From NCBI GenBank assembly GCA_038503065.1, contig JBCAMK010000011.1:1674001-1738000 (forward strand): a stretch of DNA of 64,000 bases. Direction: 5' to 3'. Of this stretch, positions 22,836 through 35,477 are shown piece after piece (the stretch's first letter is position 1; every line of letters starts with the position of its first letter). Both the position numbers and the translations under genes were made by a program. This stretch comes from Paragyromitra xinjiangensis. Its lineage: Eukaryota; Ascomycota; Pezizomycetes; Pezizales; Discinaceae. A model generated the notes under the pieces. It did no database searches. It worked only from the letters and a program-made list of their open reading frames with translations, and had not been told where the DNA came from.

Positions 22836-25800
22836 GATGATAGCCTTGGCAAGTCCCCGAGAACAGAAAGTGATCCAGACGGACAAGGGGAAGAGGGAGG
22901 GGAACGGAAGTGGTCCAGGCACTTGTCATGTCTATCAAAAAAAATTCTCCCTCGATCATAATAGCGTTGATATAGACCAGATAAGGACGTACTGTTCAAC
23001 AGAGATCGTGGTTATTATTTCGGCGTAAGGAGGGGTCTTTTTTTTTGTGTATACTATAACCGGGAAGGTGCCTTTAGAACGTCAATATAAGCATGAAAGA
23101 TCGGAGAACATGATTGCCTACATATATATTTACCCTTAAGATATATGCCGTGACTCCAAGATCCATGCCGGTAAGTTAGCTAGAAGTGGCATGCCATCAT
23201 ATATCTTGTGATTATGGTCGCTGGCTATCGACAATTAAACTCAAAAGCTAAAATGGCCGAGATTGCGGCCCCGTCGTTCCTAGAGGCTATTGGACATTCT
23301 AATGACTTCCATATCCCCCGTCCTTGTCTAAAGATGACAAAAGAAATGCCGTGATAAACCGAGACTACGGATTATGGAGCCGGATCATAGTTGCGTCCAT
23401 GCCTACGTACCTTCCAAGCCACGCAAGCGGCACTTTAGAATAGGGGTTTTTACATGCTCATATGTACATCTATGCTTATGGAGAATATTTATCCCCGTAA
23501 ATGTATGGATCTCGAATCAGAGAATTCCGAAGTGTTAGGGTGAAAGTATGCATTGGAATAGTATAATAATATCGAAGTGAGTTGATCTGTGCAAGATAGC
23601 AAGCAAGCAGATCACCGATAAGCCCGACTTCGAGTCAATTTCATGCCTTACTAGCCATTACAGAGTATCTATCCCCGGCCTAGCGCCGGTGAGTACGTGA
23701 CGAGACTCTTTTCCGGCGGAAAGTCAAATTAATTGTTCAACGATCGTAGAAGGCCTAGGGGTTGTAGTGAGGTTGCTTGTCTAGGCTACCCAAGCGCTTA
23801 TAGGAGCGGTAATGCTTATAGGGGCCAAACTCTCATGCAGAGGCTAGATGAAATTGCCATCCCGATGCGGCTACCCTGATGATGCAGCTGCATACGCATT
23901 CATCTCATATAGTGCCAAAAAGGGGGATGCGATTGGTACAGCATTCTTACAGTATTCTAAAAAAATACGGTAGTAGATCCACCCCATTTTTTGGTACTGT
24001 AGGTTTAACAATCGCCGCCATCGAAGCGGAAGAACAAGTATTACATGTGTCGGGTACCTATATTCTTTAGTTCCACTCTGGCGGGTATGCAAAAGTCCGA
24101 TGGCCGGAGTTATCAGTGAAGATCCTACTGTTATAACTACTGTGGTAGAAAATGAAGAAGTAAGTTAGTATATCGAATTTAGTTGTTCATATTACCAGCC
24201 TCCACCCAAGTCTAAGGATACTGTGGTTGGGCTTTTTTACAACAAGCATCTCTACTCATGCCGCCGTTTTGAAGTCACGCTGCCTAGATAGGGAACTTTC
24301 TATTTCCCAACTAAAAATTTGCGAAGCTATCTAAATTTAAGGGTTTTGTATCCGAAATGCCAGAAGACAGTGGTATCTTGTTCAGAATTAATACCCTAAA
24401 GGTGTTGTGGAGGAAAGAGCAGTGTCAAAAGGCACCAAAAAGATACCAAGAGAGGTGCAAGAGACTGCCGAGACTGCCTCTAACCAATAGAAATGGCTTT
24501 CTCACCAGATCTTGCCAGCTTAGGCAACGCGACTTCAAAACGGCCACATGAGTAGTTTCTTCAAATTTTATTGAGGGTTTCGGTTGGTAGCATTCGAGTG
24601 GTTCAACTTACATGCATAAAATTATGTAACGCATTTCCAGGGATTGATGGGCTACTGAATGGTGCATATGCATTGATCCTTTCAACAGTTTTCAGTTTAT
24701 ATCCCGTTGTTTCCTCCCCAGATAGACAAAGAAATCCCACCAATGGAGTGGCTTTAAAACAAGCGCTACTAGAAGTTACTGTAAATCTGTTTGAAACGTT
24801 TACCACAATTTTTACGCACAAGCGCTAGCCAGGGTGTTTGATCCCGCCAATGAAACCGAGTCCGTTATTTCAAACGTTCATACCAACTTAAATGGCCATT
24901 ATGTCTTCATAGAAGGATAATTACACCCTAGAAACGAACAACTTTACTTCCTGACTCACCTGCTAATTTTTGTCTAAGGTGAAAGGTGAACAAATAAACA
25001 CATGCTGGGCGCAAGCCGAGAGGCCCTACTTGTTTAATTGCCGAAATCGACCTACTTATCTTTAATTAAATCATGATGTTACAACTTAAACTGCTTTATA
25101 TATAGCTATTTTTGGGAGCGGTACACTGGGCCCCACTCATGGGCCAGCGTGGCTGCTGCTTCACATATTCTGCAATGATCAAACAACAATTAAAAGCTCT
25201 TACTAATACTTATATATAACCTCGGGAATTCGTATCTTAGGTACTTAACTTCGACAGCTTTCAAACCCGCGGTTGCCGTGCCGGTGGGAACGAAAACAAG
25301 ATAGTCTGCGGCCCCTTAAGCATGTGGTGTGGCTCGGTGTAGCAAATGCCGAGTTGCTGGTGCTGACTTTATGGTGGACGATGGTTTGAGATAACGTCTA
25401 ATCAATTGATCAAGTGATTCCTATTTAATTATCTATCCGATTTAATCGATTACATGTTTCCTAAGTGAGCAAAGGTTTAATCTACCCTCCAGGTTTGATC
25501 TGCCACACAACGTCAATAACCACTCCGTCCCACGCAATCTGCTATTGTATACAAGCAAAGGGGAGGTCAGGGGCTATGAAGAGACACTAGAAGTAACGGC
25601 AGATGTGATTTGAAAAGAAAAATTTCCCCAGCCGTGGGGGCAGATTAAACCCGAAGGGTAGATAAAAAAATTTCTTATCCGTGAAGGGTACCGGTATATT
25701 AAGCCTTTGCTTTTCTTTAGTTCTTTTAGTATGAACTGATCGGTAAGATATTGGCTGCTAAGGTGATTTCTTCGAGGTCACACGCTAGCCCAACCCGAGG

Positions 25801-28800
25801 AACGAAAATGGGTTGGTGGAGGTTAGGAGTGATGGGAACTGTGCTAGTCAATAAAAAGTAATACACATACTACGTACAGAATACGTATCCCCTACCTACA
25901 GTCTCACATTCTAGCTGCCAAGATATTCCCGATCGCGGGTGAATAGTACAATTGTAGCTCAAGTGTTGGTATAATTAATCTTGTTATTTGAGACGAAGTT
26001 TCTCATTTCCCTGCTACTTCCTCACTATTTTCCTATCTCTTTAAAAAATCTTTAGGCTGCGCTAGTTAATGGCAGCCCATAAGTTCCCACCATTATATAG
26101 TTATGGTCACGTGATAAATAAACCGCTACTACTGCAGCTGCCGCTTCTCTCAATACGAAAACTGAGCCAATACATTTCATATACCATAGGTTACCTCATT
26201 AAAATATTCGTTATTCATCGTGGCATACCTTCGCTCTTCAAGCCGAGATATTTCAAATAATTGCCGCTTTCATCGGTAGATACCCTTCCAAGAATCTGTT
26301 ATATGTGCGTTACGGTGGCTCCCCTGTAGCGGGAGAGTATACATTCATTTGACGATGTTGAGCCTACTGACGTTATTACGTTTGGTACCGGCAATCACAG
26401 GTGCAATCCCTTTGCCGGGAGTTTCCCATATTGCTAAACATGAGACGTTCTGATGAAATTAGAGCTGCCGCGACATCACCGCTGATCACCACATTTGCCG
26501 AGCCCGCTCAACCCTGAGTGACGTGGTCCTTGAGATATAATACCAAGATGTTAAAACTCGGATAGTAGCAGGCAGGGTCTGCACCTGCATATACATACAT
26601 CACGGCCCCAGAGTAGTTCTGCTGTTATTTCAGAGCCGGCGCCAGCAACCCTATCTTTCAGCTGTTCAACAAAGCACATGCAGCAAAAAGGTATAATCAA
26701 CACAATTTTATTGTATTCCCGTATACATATACAACTTCGCGGGAATCATCCTTCTGGGGAACTTCAGTAGGAAGTTATTCACCCCTTAAACGTATAAACT
26801 GCAAAGTGATATTTCTGTGGAATCATGCAGTAGTCATGTTTTCATATATATGCAGGTCGCACGAAAAAAAGAAGGTACATAAATATAACTGAGAAACTAT
26901 CAGCATTTAAAAGAATCTGCACTGTAGAGAAAAGTGGAATTCAGGGTCGCTGGAGTTAATACGCATGGATTCGTGGTTCTACAGTGCATGGAAGCTTTAG
27001 GCAGTAAGTGGGAATATGCCTAATGAATTTGACGTTTCGGTACGTACCGATTGCGGAACAGCTGTTCCACAGGAGCCGTTCGCTCCAGAAGAACTATGCT
27101 CAGAATACACTTTAATTTTTCGCAAAGCGAGTGATTGATCATGATTGGTGTTACTAGGCAGGTATAAGCTAAGCACTGGCCATGGCACAATAGGTCATGA
27201 TCGCTGTTGCCAGTTTACTCCCGACCCTTGTAGTTGAAATAAATTCGGGGACAGCATGAAAAAAGTATTCTACCTAAACTAAAGCAAGTTGGGCCCAGCT
27301 AGGACGTTCAATAATTACAAACTCGACGGGCATATACGCGCACAAAATGACCAATGAATTAAGGAGTAAGCAGGAGAAAGTTCCTCGATACTTTTCCTAT
27401 AATTTTAACAAGATCTTGCACTAACTTGAGTGATGCGTTCGTTACGCATAATCCAGAGTACTTCAAAGTGAATAGCTTTGAGAGATCGAGATAGCAACGG
27501 TATGGTGAGAACATTCTAGGCCGCAGGCAGGGCCTCGACAATCCCCTGGGCATACAGAGGGTTTAGGTGTGCTGGAAAATGTGCTGGGGGAAGAGTGGTC
27601 GTCGGAGAAAGCTCCGAGACCTGAGGGGCTTCATCTTACTTGATCAGAACCGGCTTGAAATGGAACAAGGGAAAATAGCGAATCAATTCGCCAATGCTGT
27701 GGGGCTCGACCGAGGCCAGTTCCTCACTGGGTACCAGTATTCCTAGATAACTCTAGGATTAGAAAGGCGATCCTATGAACACAACCCATGGAACTGTCTC
27801 ACGGCACTAATTGTATTTATGGAAATGTAAGGCCCTCAATATTATTGAAAGCCAGGAATTCGGGATGAGGAGTTTCGAATTTCCAGGTTATCAGGTATGA
27901 CAATAGCTACTAGGAGTGGTTTGACCATCATACCTGCTAGTCTCGGAGATGGCTTCCGGAACGTCTTGATAGGGGTTTCCCTGATAATTTGTATATCCAA
28001 ATGTCTGAGGACAGCTCTGAAAATTCAAAAAATTGATCACAAAACGACGGGATATATATCACATATGTCTTTGATCTACTCCCTTTTGGTATGGAATCCC
28101 ATGATGACGGTTACTCAACAAATGCCTCTTCAACAACCAGCACAAATGGATCATAACTTGCGCCTCCTGATATTGGCCTCGGAGTGCCTACCGCGTCCGC
28201 CGCGCTAACTTTGCTTTTTTTTCCTGGTGACATAACAGATAGTACTTGGATATCCTACCATTTGCAGGAGATTTCATAGCGGCCTCATAATTCAGCTGTT
28301 CCTGGCAAAAAATCACCAGGGGATTGTGTGCCTTGTGGTCGGAACTCAAACCGGGTCGATGCTTAGATCGCACCTAGCCTCAGCCGATTAACGTCTTTCA
28401 AGCTAGGCGAAAGAGGGTTAAGCGTGAAGATCGGGTCTGTGTCCTTTGGGGTTGACAGATTCGAAGCTTGCAACAGGCCGATCGATACACCCCCACCATA
28501 AAGAGGGGGGGGGAGCAATGGTGGGAAAAGGCAAAAAATACAAAAGGGTACTTTCGGTCCTCAGCAGGGCGACTATTGAGACACTATAGCGAGTGGCGTT
28601 GTTAGGACACGGAATATAAACCCCATTGATTCTCGAACTTCTCGGAATCTGATCATAAGGATACTGAAAGAGGGGCTCATGTAGCTGTGCGGCGTTTCGC
28701 TGCTAGCTTGTTTGCTTCTTTCATTTTCTTACTAGATAATACCTATCTGGATACTACACCGCCTATATCTCCCTGCAGGTGAGACTCATTGTCAGAGCTC

Positions 28801-31800
28801 GCAAATATGTGGGTGTGGATCTGAACAGAAATTACAAACGAGATAGAGTATAATATCGCTTCACACTAATAGCATATGTTCCCTCTAAGATTTCTGGATC
28901 GAATCCATTGACGGAGAGGTCTTTGATAATCGTATGAAAAACAGCACTATAGATATTTAGAAGGAATTGATTCGTTCAGGATACATGTGGTCAGTTGCTG
29001 TGTTGTCGGGTTGATTTGGGGATACTTTGGGCAAAGAAGGTAGATTCTCCATCCTAGTTTATTTAACACTGCTATCTACCGGAGCTCTATTATCTCATAC
29101 GAGTGAAACTATCGTAAATTGCCTTGTAACGTGATTTATGATAGTGGGCAATCCGCGTGGGCAATCCGCGTCTGGGTACTTAGCTACAGTCTACACACCC
29201 GGGCCCGGACATCGACCAACCAGACTATCTTAGGCTGCGTTTTGAGCTATCTGAGCACTTAGTTAAACAAACTCGAGGATTCTGAGATTACTATTGTCTG
29301 CATTTAGAGCATTTCTCACCACCAAGATTGAAGAGAATTCCACCTTTTGACCAGATATCTCTCTGCGGGAACTGCTTTGTATGGAACAACATCTATTTAG
29401 TCATCTACCTTGAAAATAGCTTAGAGAAGGATTATTAGATTCCAGATTTTTTGTAGGTTTGAGATTTTCTGGGTTCTATTTCCTTGCGTTAAACCCGTAG
29501 CCGCTGGGATAATGCATATAAATATTTGTCCCCATTTTTGTGTTTCGGAGGGTTCTGGGACGAGACCCGAACCTGTAAAATATTCTCGTATGAGATGAAT
29601 GGTTCGCATCACGACTTATCACTCCTTGTCAATGATGATCATGTGAGATCGTATTGATATGGTAGCTAGTGGCTTAGTTCGTCTGGTCCCTGGGCGCCTC
29701 CAGTACTAACTTCCCTTCCCACATATCATTACTGCAACGGGTAGTAGAGGGAACACTTCAGACGCTTTCTGTTTTTCTTTTTCTTCCCAGGCATGATTAC
29801 ATGTAGTTTAGCCCCTATCAGGCCAGAGCTGATATTAAATCATGTGAATATCTTCGCGCCACATCCTTGTGGAGCGGCACGGCCAATAACAGGAGAAAAA
29901 ACGAAAGGAGAAAAGAAGAAAAAAAGATATGTTGGCTGGTTGGCTGGTTTAAAAGCATTTCCGGGTTCTTGCTCAAGGTAGCAGGAACTCAGTGCTATTT
30001 TTTCAAAAGATGTGTGGCCCATCTGTCAATTTGGAATGGGAGGGTACTTTGAATAATTGTATCATCATAGTGGTGAAGCGTGCTTCCTGTGGAAAAGCGT
30101 CTACCCCCCGGGGCCCGAAATATGCCGAAGTCCATAACAAAGCAATGCGAGAAATAGTGACATAAAAGCACATATGGAAGGTGAGTTCCTGAAATCCAAG
30201 AAACCACTCTAGAAATCCATTGGGCTATTAATGAACACTGGACCTCATACCATGACCTTCGTATATCCACTCATTAGTTCGCATTAGCCTTAGAATTTAG
30301 GGCGTTATCATGCCAGTTATAAATCTCTGCACGGATATTGAGTCAGTCAAGTTTTCTGCAGAAATCCTCCCAAGCTGAGCCACGTATGCAAATCCTAGCA
30401 TCGGGGGGTTGGGTTTTGGACTGCATACATTAATACGTGAAACCGCAAAACGGCGTGTAGCTCATCTTGACGGAATCTGAGCACCTGTAGTAAGCGTTTA
30501 TTTGAGAGGCCATTTTTTCAAAGTCTGGTAGCTGGGAGTGCCATGTAGTCTACCGGCTCACCTCTTACGAGATACCGTGGATCAACTGTGGTGTTGGCGG
30601 GGTTCAGACCTCAGCCGAATCATCGCTCTAGAATGAAAGTGTGACCTCATAGTAAGACATGGCCTTCTGACTACAGCCACAAACAGGATTCCAGATCCAC
30701 CTTGAAATTATGAAAGGGATGGTTCGGTAAGATCCAGAAGGGCTCAAAAATAATTATAAGTAATCCAAAGCATTGTGAGCAAGATTGAGACTTGAAAGCT
30801 CAGAAAAATGCGACCAACATGAAACCAATCAGGTCGGTGTCTCGCTGCAAGCTAGCCAAGCATACTTAGTCGAAGATAATTGGCCCCAGGAATCGAAAGT
30901 CTTCAGTATTCTAGAGATAAGATCTAGACCACCGCCTTTTTCAGAATCTAAAGAGTGAATAAATCCAAGCCCCATATTTAGCGCGATATTTAGTTTAAAC
31001 CAGCGTACTGATAGTAATGTCTTACAAATCAGTCTTAGGTGATGTGAATTCAATCTTGCACTAGGCAGGTGCATATGCACGATTCTCAGGTGAAAGCCTT
31101 TCAGATGCTACGAGAGTCAAACCAGTACTGCATGTTCATCCTATCTCTAGCTGGGTTTGCACCATCTATCATCTACGTGATCTAGAATATATGTGCGATT
31201 GAGACATCTTGTGTGGCAAGACATTGTCCAACCATAATAAGGGTAATATCTTCGCACTTTTTGAGGCTCTTTGCTCGTAAACCTGTTCGAAGTGGTCAGG
31301 AAGTTCGGTGTGTGGAATGGCACTTCATGAATTACGAGCATTTTTCTAGCCATGTCGAAAGGTTTGGCTTATAATGCAGCACGTAATCTTGCCATGTATC
31401 AAACAGTGCATGTACGTATATCACTCCACCCTTCCGGAGTGGAGCGCTTGCGATGATTGATGGGGAGCTGATCCAATGCGAGTTGGTGTATATACACATG
31501 TACATGCTGAAGTGTGTGTGTGTGGGGCATTCATCTGGCTGGGGGAAAAATAAATCATTATAAATGTGGTTTTCCTGTGGGGATATGCGCACGCGCACAA
31601 ACGTAGCCATCTATCAGAGAAAAGATATATTTGACGCCAATAGCGGCCACGTGACTTCTTATGCCACCAGTGCTATTTACCTCAGTAACTAATGTCAGCG
31701 GTAGAAATGCTCCCAGGTGAAGTTTGGATACGTACAGGTATGAATTAAGTAGATGGATGGGATGATAAGCATCCTTTCTCCGTTAGCGTATCAGACGCCT

Positions 31801-34800
31801 AACTCTTATATAATGAGGCTAGTATATCTGGAAAGATATTTGACGAGACTTGGTATCGCTGTATGCAGCCGCCATCTTCACGCTTGCTTCTTCTCTCAGA
31901 CCAATGGTACTCAGGGAAGGTAAGAAGAGTCTGAACATGACTCTCGCTGGTAATGGTTCTTAATTCGCTATCGCTTTCACCTTGCCACACCAATGGACTG
32001 ATTGGGTGACTTATAATTACATGGTAGGTTCGTGATACCTGTCCCAAATATCTTTAGGATTCAGCATCGCATTTGAAAGTCATATATCTGCTATCCCTTG
32101 ACGCTGATGTTTTTACCCAATTGGCGGAGCTGAAGGCTATCTCCTAGGAAATGAAATCACTTAAATATAAGCTGAAGAGATTTCTATACGAACACGACGC
32201 AATATTTTTTTCCTTGGTATCAAGATATCTAGTAGATTGAAATGTATTGGACTACAGGAGAGGTACCGTGACCCTGATCATATGCGGGAGAAGCTAGATA
32301 TTTCCCTGAGGCGGACCAGGGACTCATAAAATCCCCCCGTCGGTGATAGCTTCCGGTTCGTCCTCATCAGCAGATTGATTGACTGATTTATACTTGCATG
32401 TCCTGGTTCATTTTGCCGGGACCCAAATGTGTAAAGGGAATATGGCAAGATAGATAAGATATATTCGGAGCCGGCAGTACTTGTATGTCTGGGGGAGCTG
32501 AGGCTTAAGCCATTTCCAAACCTGGTCTATCGATGCGCGGAAGGAATTCGAGATCAAATGTGGGTAGAAGAGATCAGCAGAAGGGTTGGGGGGAAAGGGG
32601 GATCAACCTGGAGGCTTGATGATTAATGCGCAATAAAAAAGGCCCAATATCACCCGTTTTCAACCCACGCAATTCGGGTGTTCCTTGATGAGCTGACCTG
32701 TTTCGCTTGTGTTACCATATTAATCTGTAAACAGTATGCGGCAATCCTGGTGAATTGTGGCGTTGAGCTAAACTAAAATAACAGATCGACTTGGATGTCA
32801 GTTTCTTTTGATTGACATTTCTTTTAATATGGTCTTAGTTAAAAATGGTCTCGTGGTTGAGTATGGCCTTATTCCCGGGTTGATACGGTGTCCTAGCATC
32901 GCGTGTCGCTAGTACAAGCGAAGAAGGGAAAAAGCAATTTCGTAGTGGATTCTTTAGTTGGATCACTTATTTGAAGGCTGCGTTGCTGAACAAAAAACCC
33001 TTTGGCCAAAAAGCAGGCTCCCCACATAGTGCTGTATGCCAGGTAAGTGGGCCGCCAAAAGGCTCTGATATTGATTAGCTTAGGTGGAAAGTGAGAACTG
33101 CACATATGTTGGGATCGACCGTGCACATGGCTGACTAGGGAGGTTTAAAATCTTACAGGGGGCGATTGCTACTGAACCGTATCGTAGGGACCGGCTGGGT
33201 GAACCGAGAGCTGGGCTCATCTTGTTAAACATCCTAGCTTTTTGGGTCCGAATACTTGTAATGTATATCTCAGATAAACGCCTGAGCGTATGTCACACGA
33301 GAAAAAAGAACCCGTGTTGCGTACGCTAGGAAGCTGAGCTTGATTGAGAATTGGGTTCCCAGGCGTTGGCATGGGATCTCTAGGATGTGAGGAAGGCGCG
33401 ATATCGTCAGATGTTATCGGGAGAACACCTATATAGCTTATTTTGAAATACGTGTATCTTTTGTGGGTGTCTGTAAATGTTTACTATTTCTTTATTTCGC
33501 CCGTGGTAAACCAGGGGAACGTGATAAACGGTTTCAGCCGTTAAGATCAATATATAGCAGACAAACGGTAATGACAACTAGTAACTGGAACAGCTACTAT
33601 TGATACCACATCAAGATGAGGTTTCAACCCAGAAACCTGAGGCTGTAATTCGATCCCGAAGAATTTTAGTCTCTATCGATATGCGCGGGAGATCTTGCAT
33701 GTTTTGTGTGGTGCGGGTGGATAATTCCTTCCAGTTAGGAGAATTAGATCTACAACCACGAGATTAGTAGAGTAAAAGAGTCACAGCTGGAAAACCTAGT
33801 CGAACCCTGGATACCCTGGATGTAGAATCCTGGTCTCTAAAAGCATCTTTATCTCTTGTGTATCAATTACTAATAGTTCCACTGGTTCTTTGAATTTCGC
33901 CATTTTGAGATTCTGCACCTCCTACGCCATAAATTCAGGAAGAGCATGACGCTTGATGTCGAAAATCATTGCAAAATGACGAACCAAGCCCAGAAACCAG
34001 GTACGTCGTCGCCGTTGGTTGCCTGTTATGTTGAGAAAATCGCCGCAGCCGGAGTTTGGTACCAATAGCCTGGCTTGATTAAGTTGTGCTGGCCAGTTCC
34101 GTGGGCAAGTTTATTGAGACTTGTCTTAAACTAGTCTAAGCCCAATACGCATATTGCCAATTGCCAACTACCGATCAGCGTGAGAGTCCTGTGCGTACGC
34201 TACATGCAAAGTGATATGTTAATCTAAGCTGCTCCACTCGACCCAGATCCACGACATACAGGGTTATCAAAATTTGGGTCGGTATATTCTGGGATGTCTG
34301 CTCAGCAGGCGCCACTGCTTGCTGATCCTTCGAAGTTCGGTACCGGTATTATGGATTGCTGAGACCACGTCGTTGTGTAGAGGAAAGCTAGAGGGTATCG
34401 ATGCTTGAAAGCTGACGAAGTCGAAAGAGCCTCACACCCACTATACTTAAGCAGATTTCGTTTGCTTCCTTCCAAACTATTCAAAACTTGCGAGTTGACC
34501 TTAGGTTGAAAATGGCCAGAGCGCATAGGTGACTAACTCTTGTTTCTAAAACACCCATGTTGTTAGCAATTGAGCTCAAACAACGTTGGAAGGGAGATCG
34601 AGTTCACCACAGTGTTGGTTTTTAGATCCGGGCTCATGCCAAACCTAAACCTGCTGCATCCCCGGGGGAGAACCAATTCAGAATAACGAGCCGAATGCTA
34701 ATTTCTTATTTTTCCCGCGACTTCTGAGTCCATAAAAGTCAAAGACAAAATGCTGCTGTACGTTGTCAAAGCCAATGCCTTCTCGGGATCGTCACAGGCT

Positions 34801-35159
34801 TCCACCGCTCCGGGCATAGCCGTGAATGTATGAAAAAAGACCAAGAGATGTTCAGTGCTGCTTCTAACCTTCGAGGGACTGGGGAGAAAAAGCATCAAAC
34901 TAAGTATATGCCGTGTTGATGTTAGCAGAGAGGATAGCTGCATGGGTTTGATGGAGAAAAGTAAAAGCACGGAGGTATTTAAGGGCAGTCAAAGGCGATA
35001 CTCTTCTGTTTTTTATCCACCCTCAACATCGCCTCCATTTCTAACCGCGTCCAAGTCAGCCAAACCCAAGACAAAGCACTAGACGTGGAATTTCTTCGTC
35101 TTTGACCAAACCTTCTTGTCCAATCTTCGCACAAGTATCGTCGAACCGATATATTCGGA
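22836..35159. other. 12.3 kb gene desert
   Basis: I find no supportable gene here. Open frames are at most about 100 codons and lack domains. Minor structure: an imperfect inverted repeat around GCACTGTAGA/TCTACAGTGC (26928-26985), two adjacent perfect palindromes (CGGTACGTACCG and GGAACAGCTGTTCC) near 27039-27068, and a 14-bp tandem duplication near 29150-29180. A 41-codon frame at about 23847-23970 and a 55-codon frame at about 27579-27746 have coding-like residue make-up but no start or splice support. Small multi-exon genes could be hidden, as the reconstructed gene at 35160 shows. Confidence 0.5.
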
Positions 35160-35477
35160 ATGTGTCAACCAACTTCCGCTTTTGCATCTTTTGGCATGGT
35201 TTCAACCTCTTTCGATACGGAGGAGACCACTCAATTCGATCTCCGGTTGAGGGGTTCTCTCAATGCATTCCTCAACTTTGTTCCCATGACTAAAAGCGCT
35301 CCTGGAGGTGTAAGATATCCCGTGTTATCAATAGTTATCTTATCCTGTGCGCAAATCTGATTTTTCGATTTTTTGAAGGTCCCGGGAGTTAAGTGCCCAA
35401 CTTGTGAATCCGCTGGAGTCGAGAGTTGGGTTATCAGGGGAAAGGTTTGCAGTAAATGTGGTACTCCGTGCCAGTAA
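35160..35477 (+). CDS. small zinc-ribbon-like protein, 82 residues
   Basis: Two exons, 35160-35309 and 35379-35477, join in phase 0 across a 69-nt intron. The intron has donor GTAAGA, a CTGAT-type branch (ATCTGATTT) and a pyrimidine-rich acceptor ending TTTTTTGAAG. The N-terminal 50 residues start MCQPTSAFASFGMV and are acidic then hydrophobic (LNAFLNFVPM). Exon 2 carries C-x2-C then C-x2-C with a third cysteine close by (VKCPTCESAG and VCSKCGTPCQ-stop), a pattern expected to bind zinc. Each half is too short to stand out alone; only splicing gives the cysteine motif. I do not recognise the family and infer no function beyond probable zinc binding. No signal peptide is obvious. Confidence 0.68.

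Noticed and set aside
27579..27746. 55-codon frame with plausible residue make-up
   Set aside because: Too short, with no splice partners or motif. Noted only as a possible exon.
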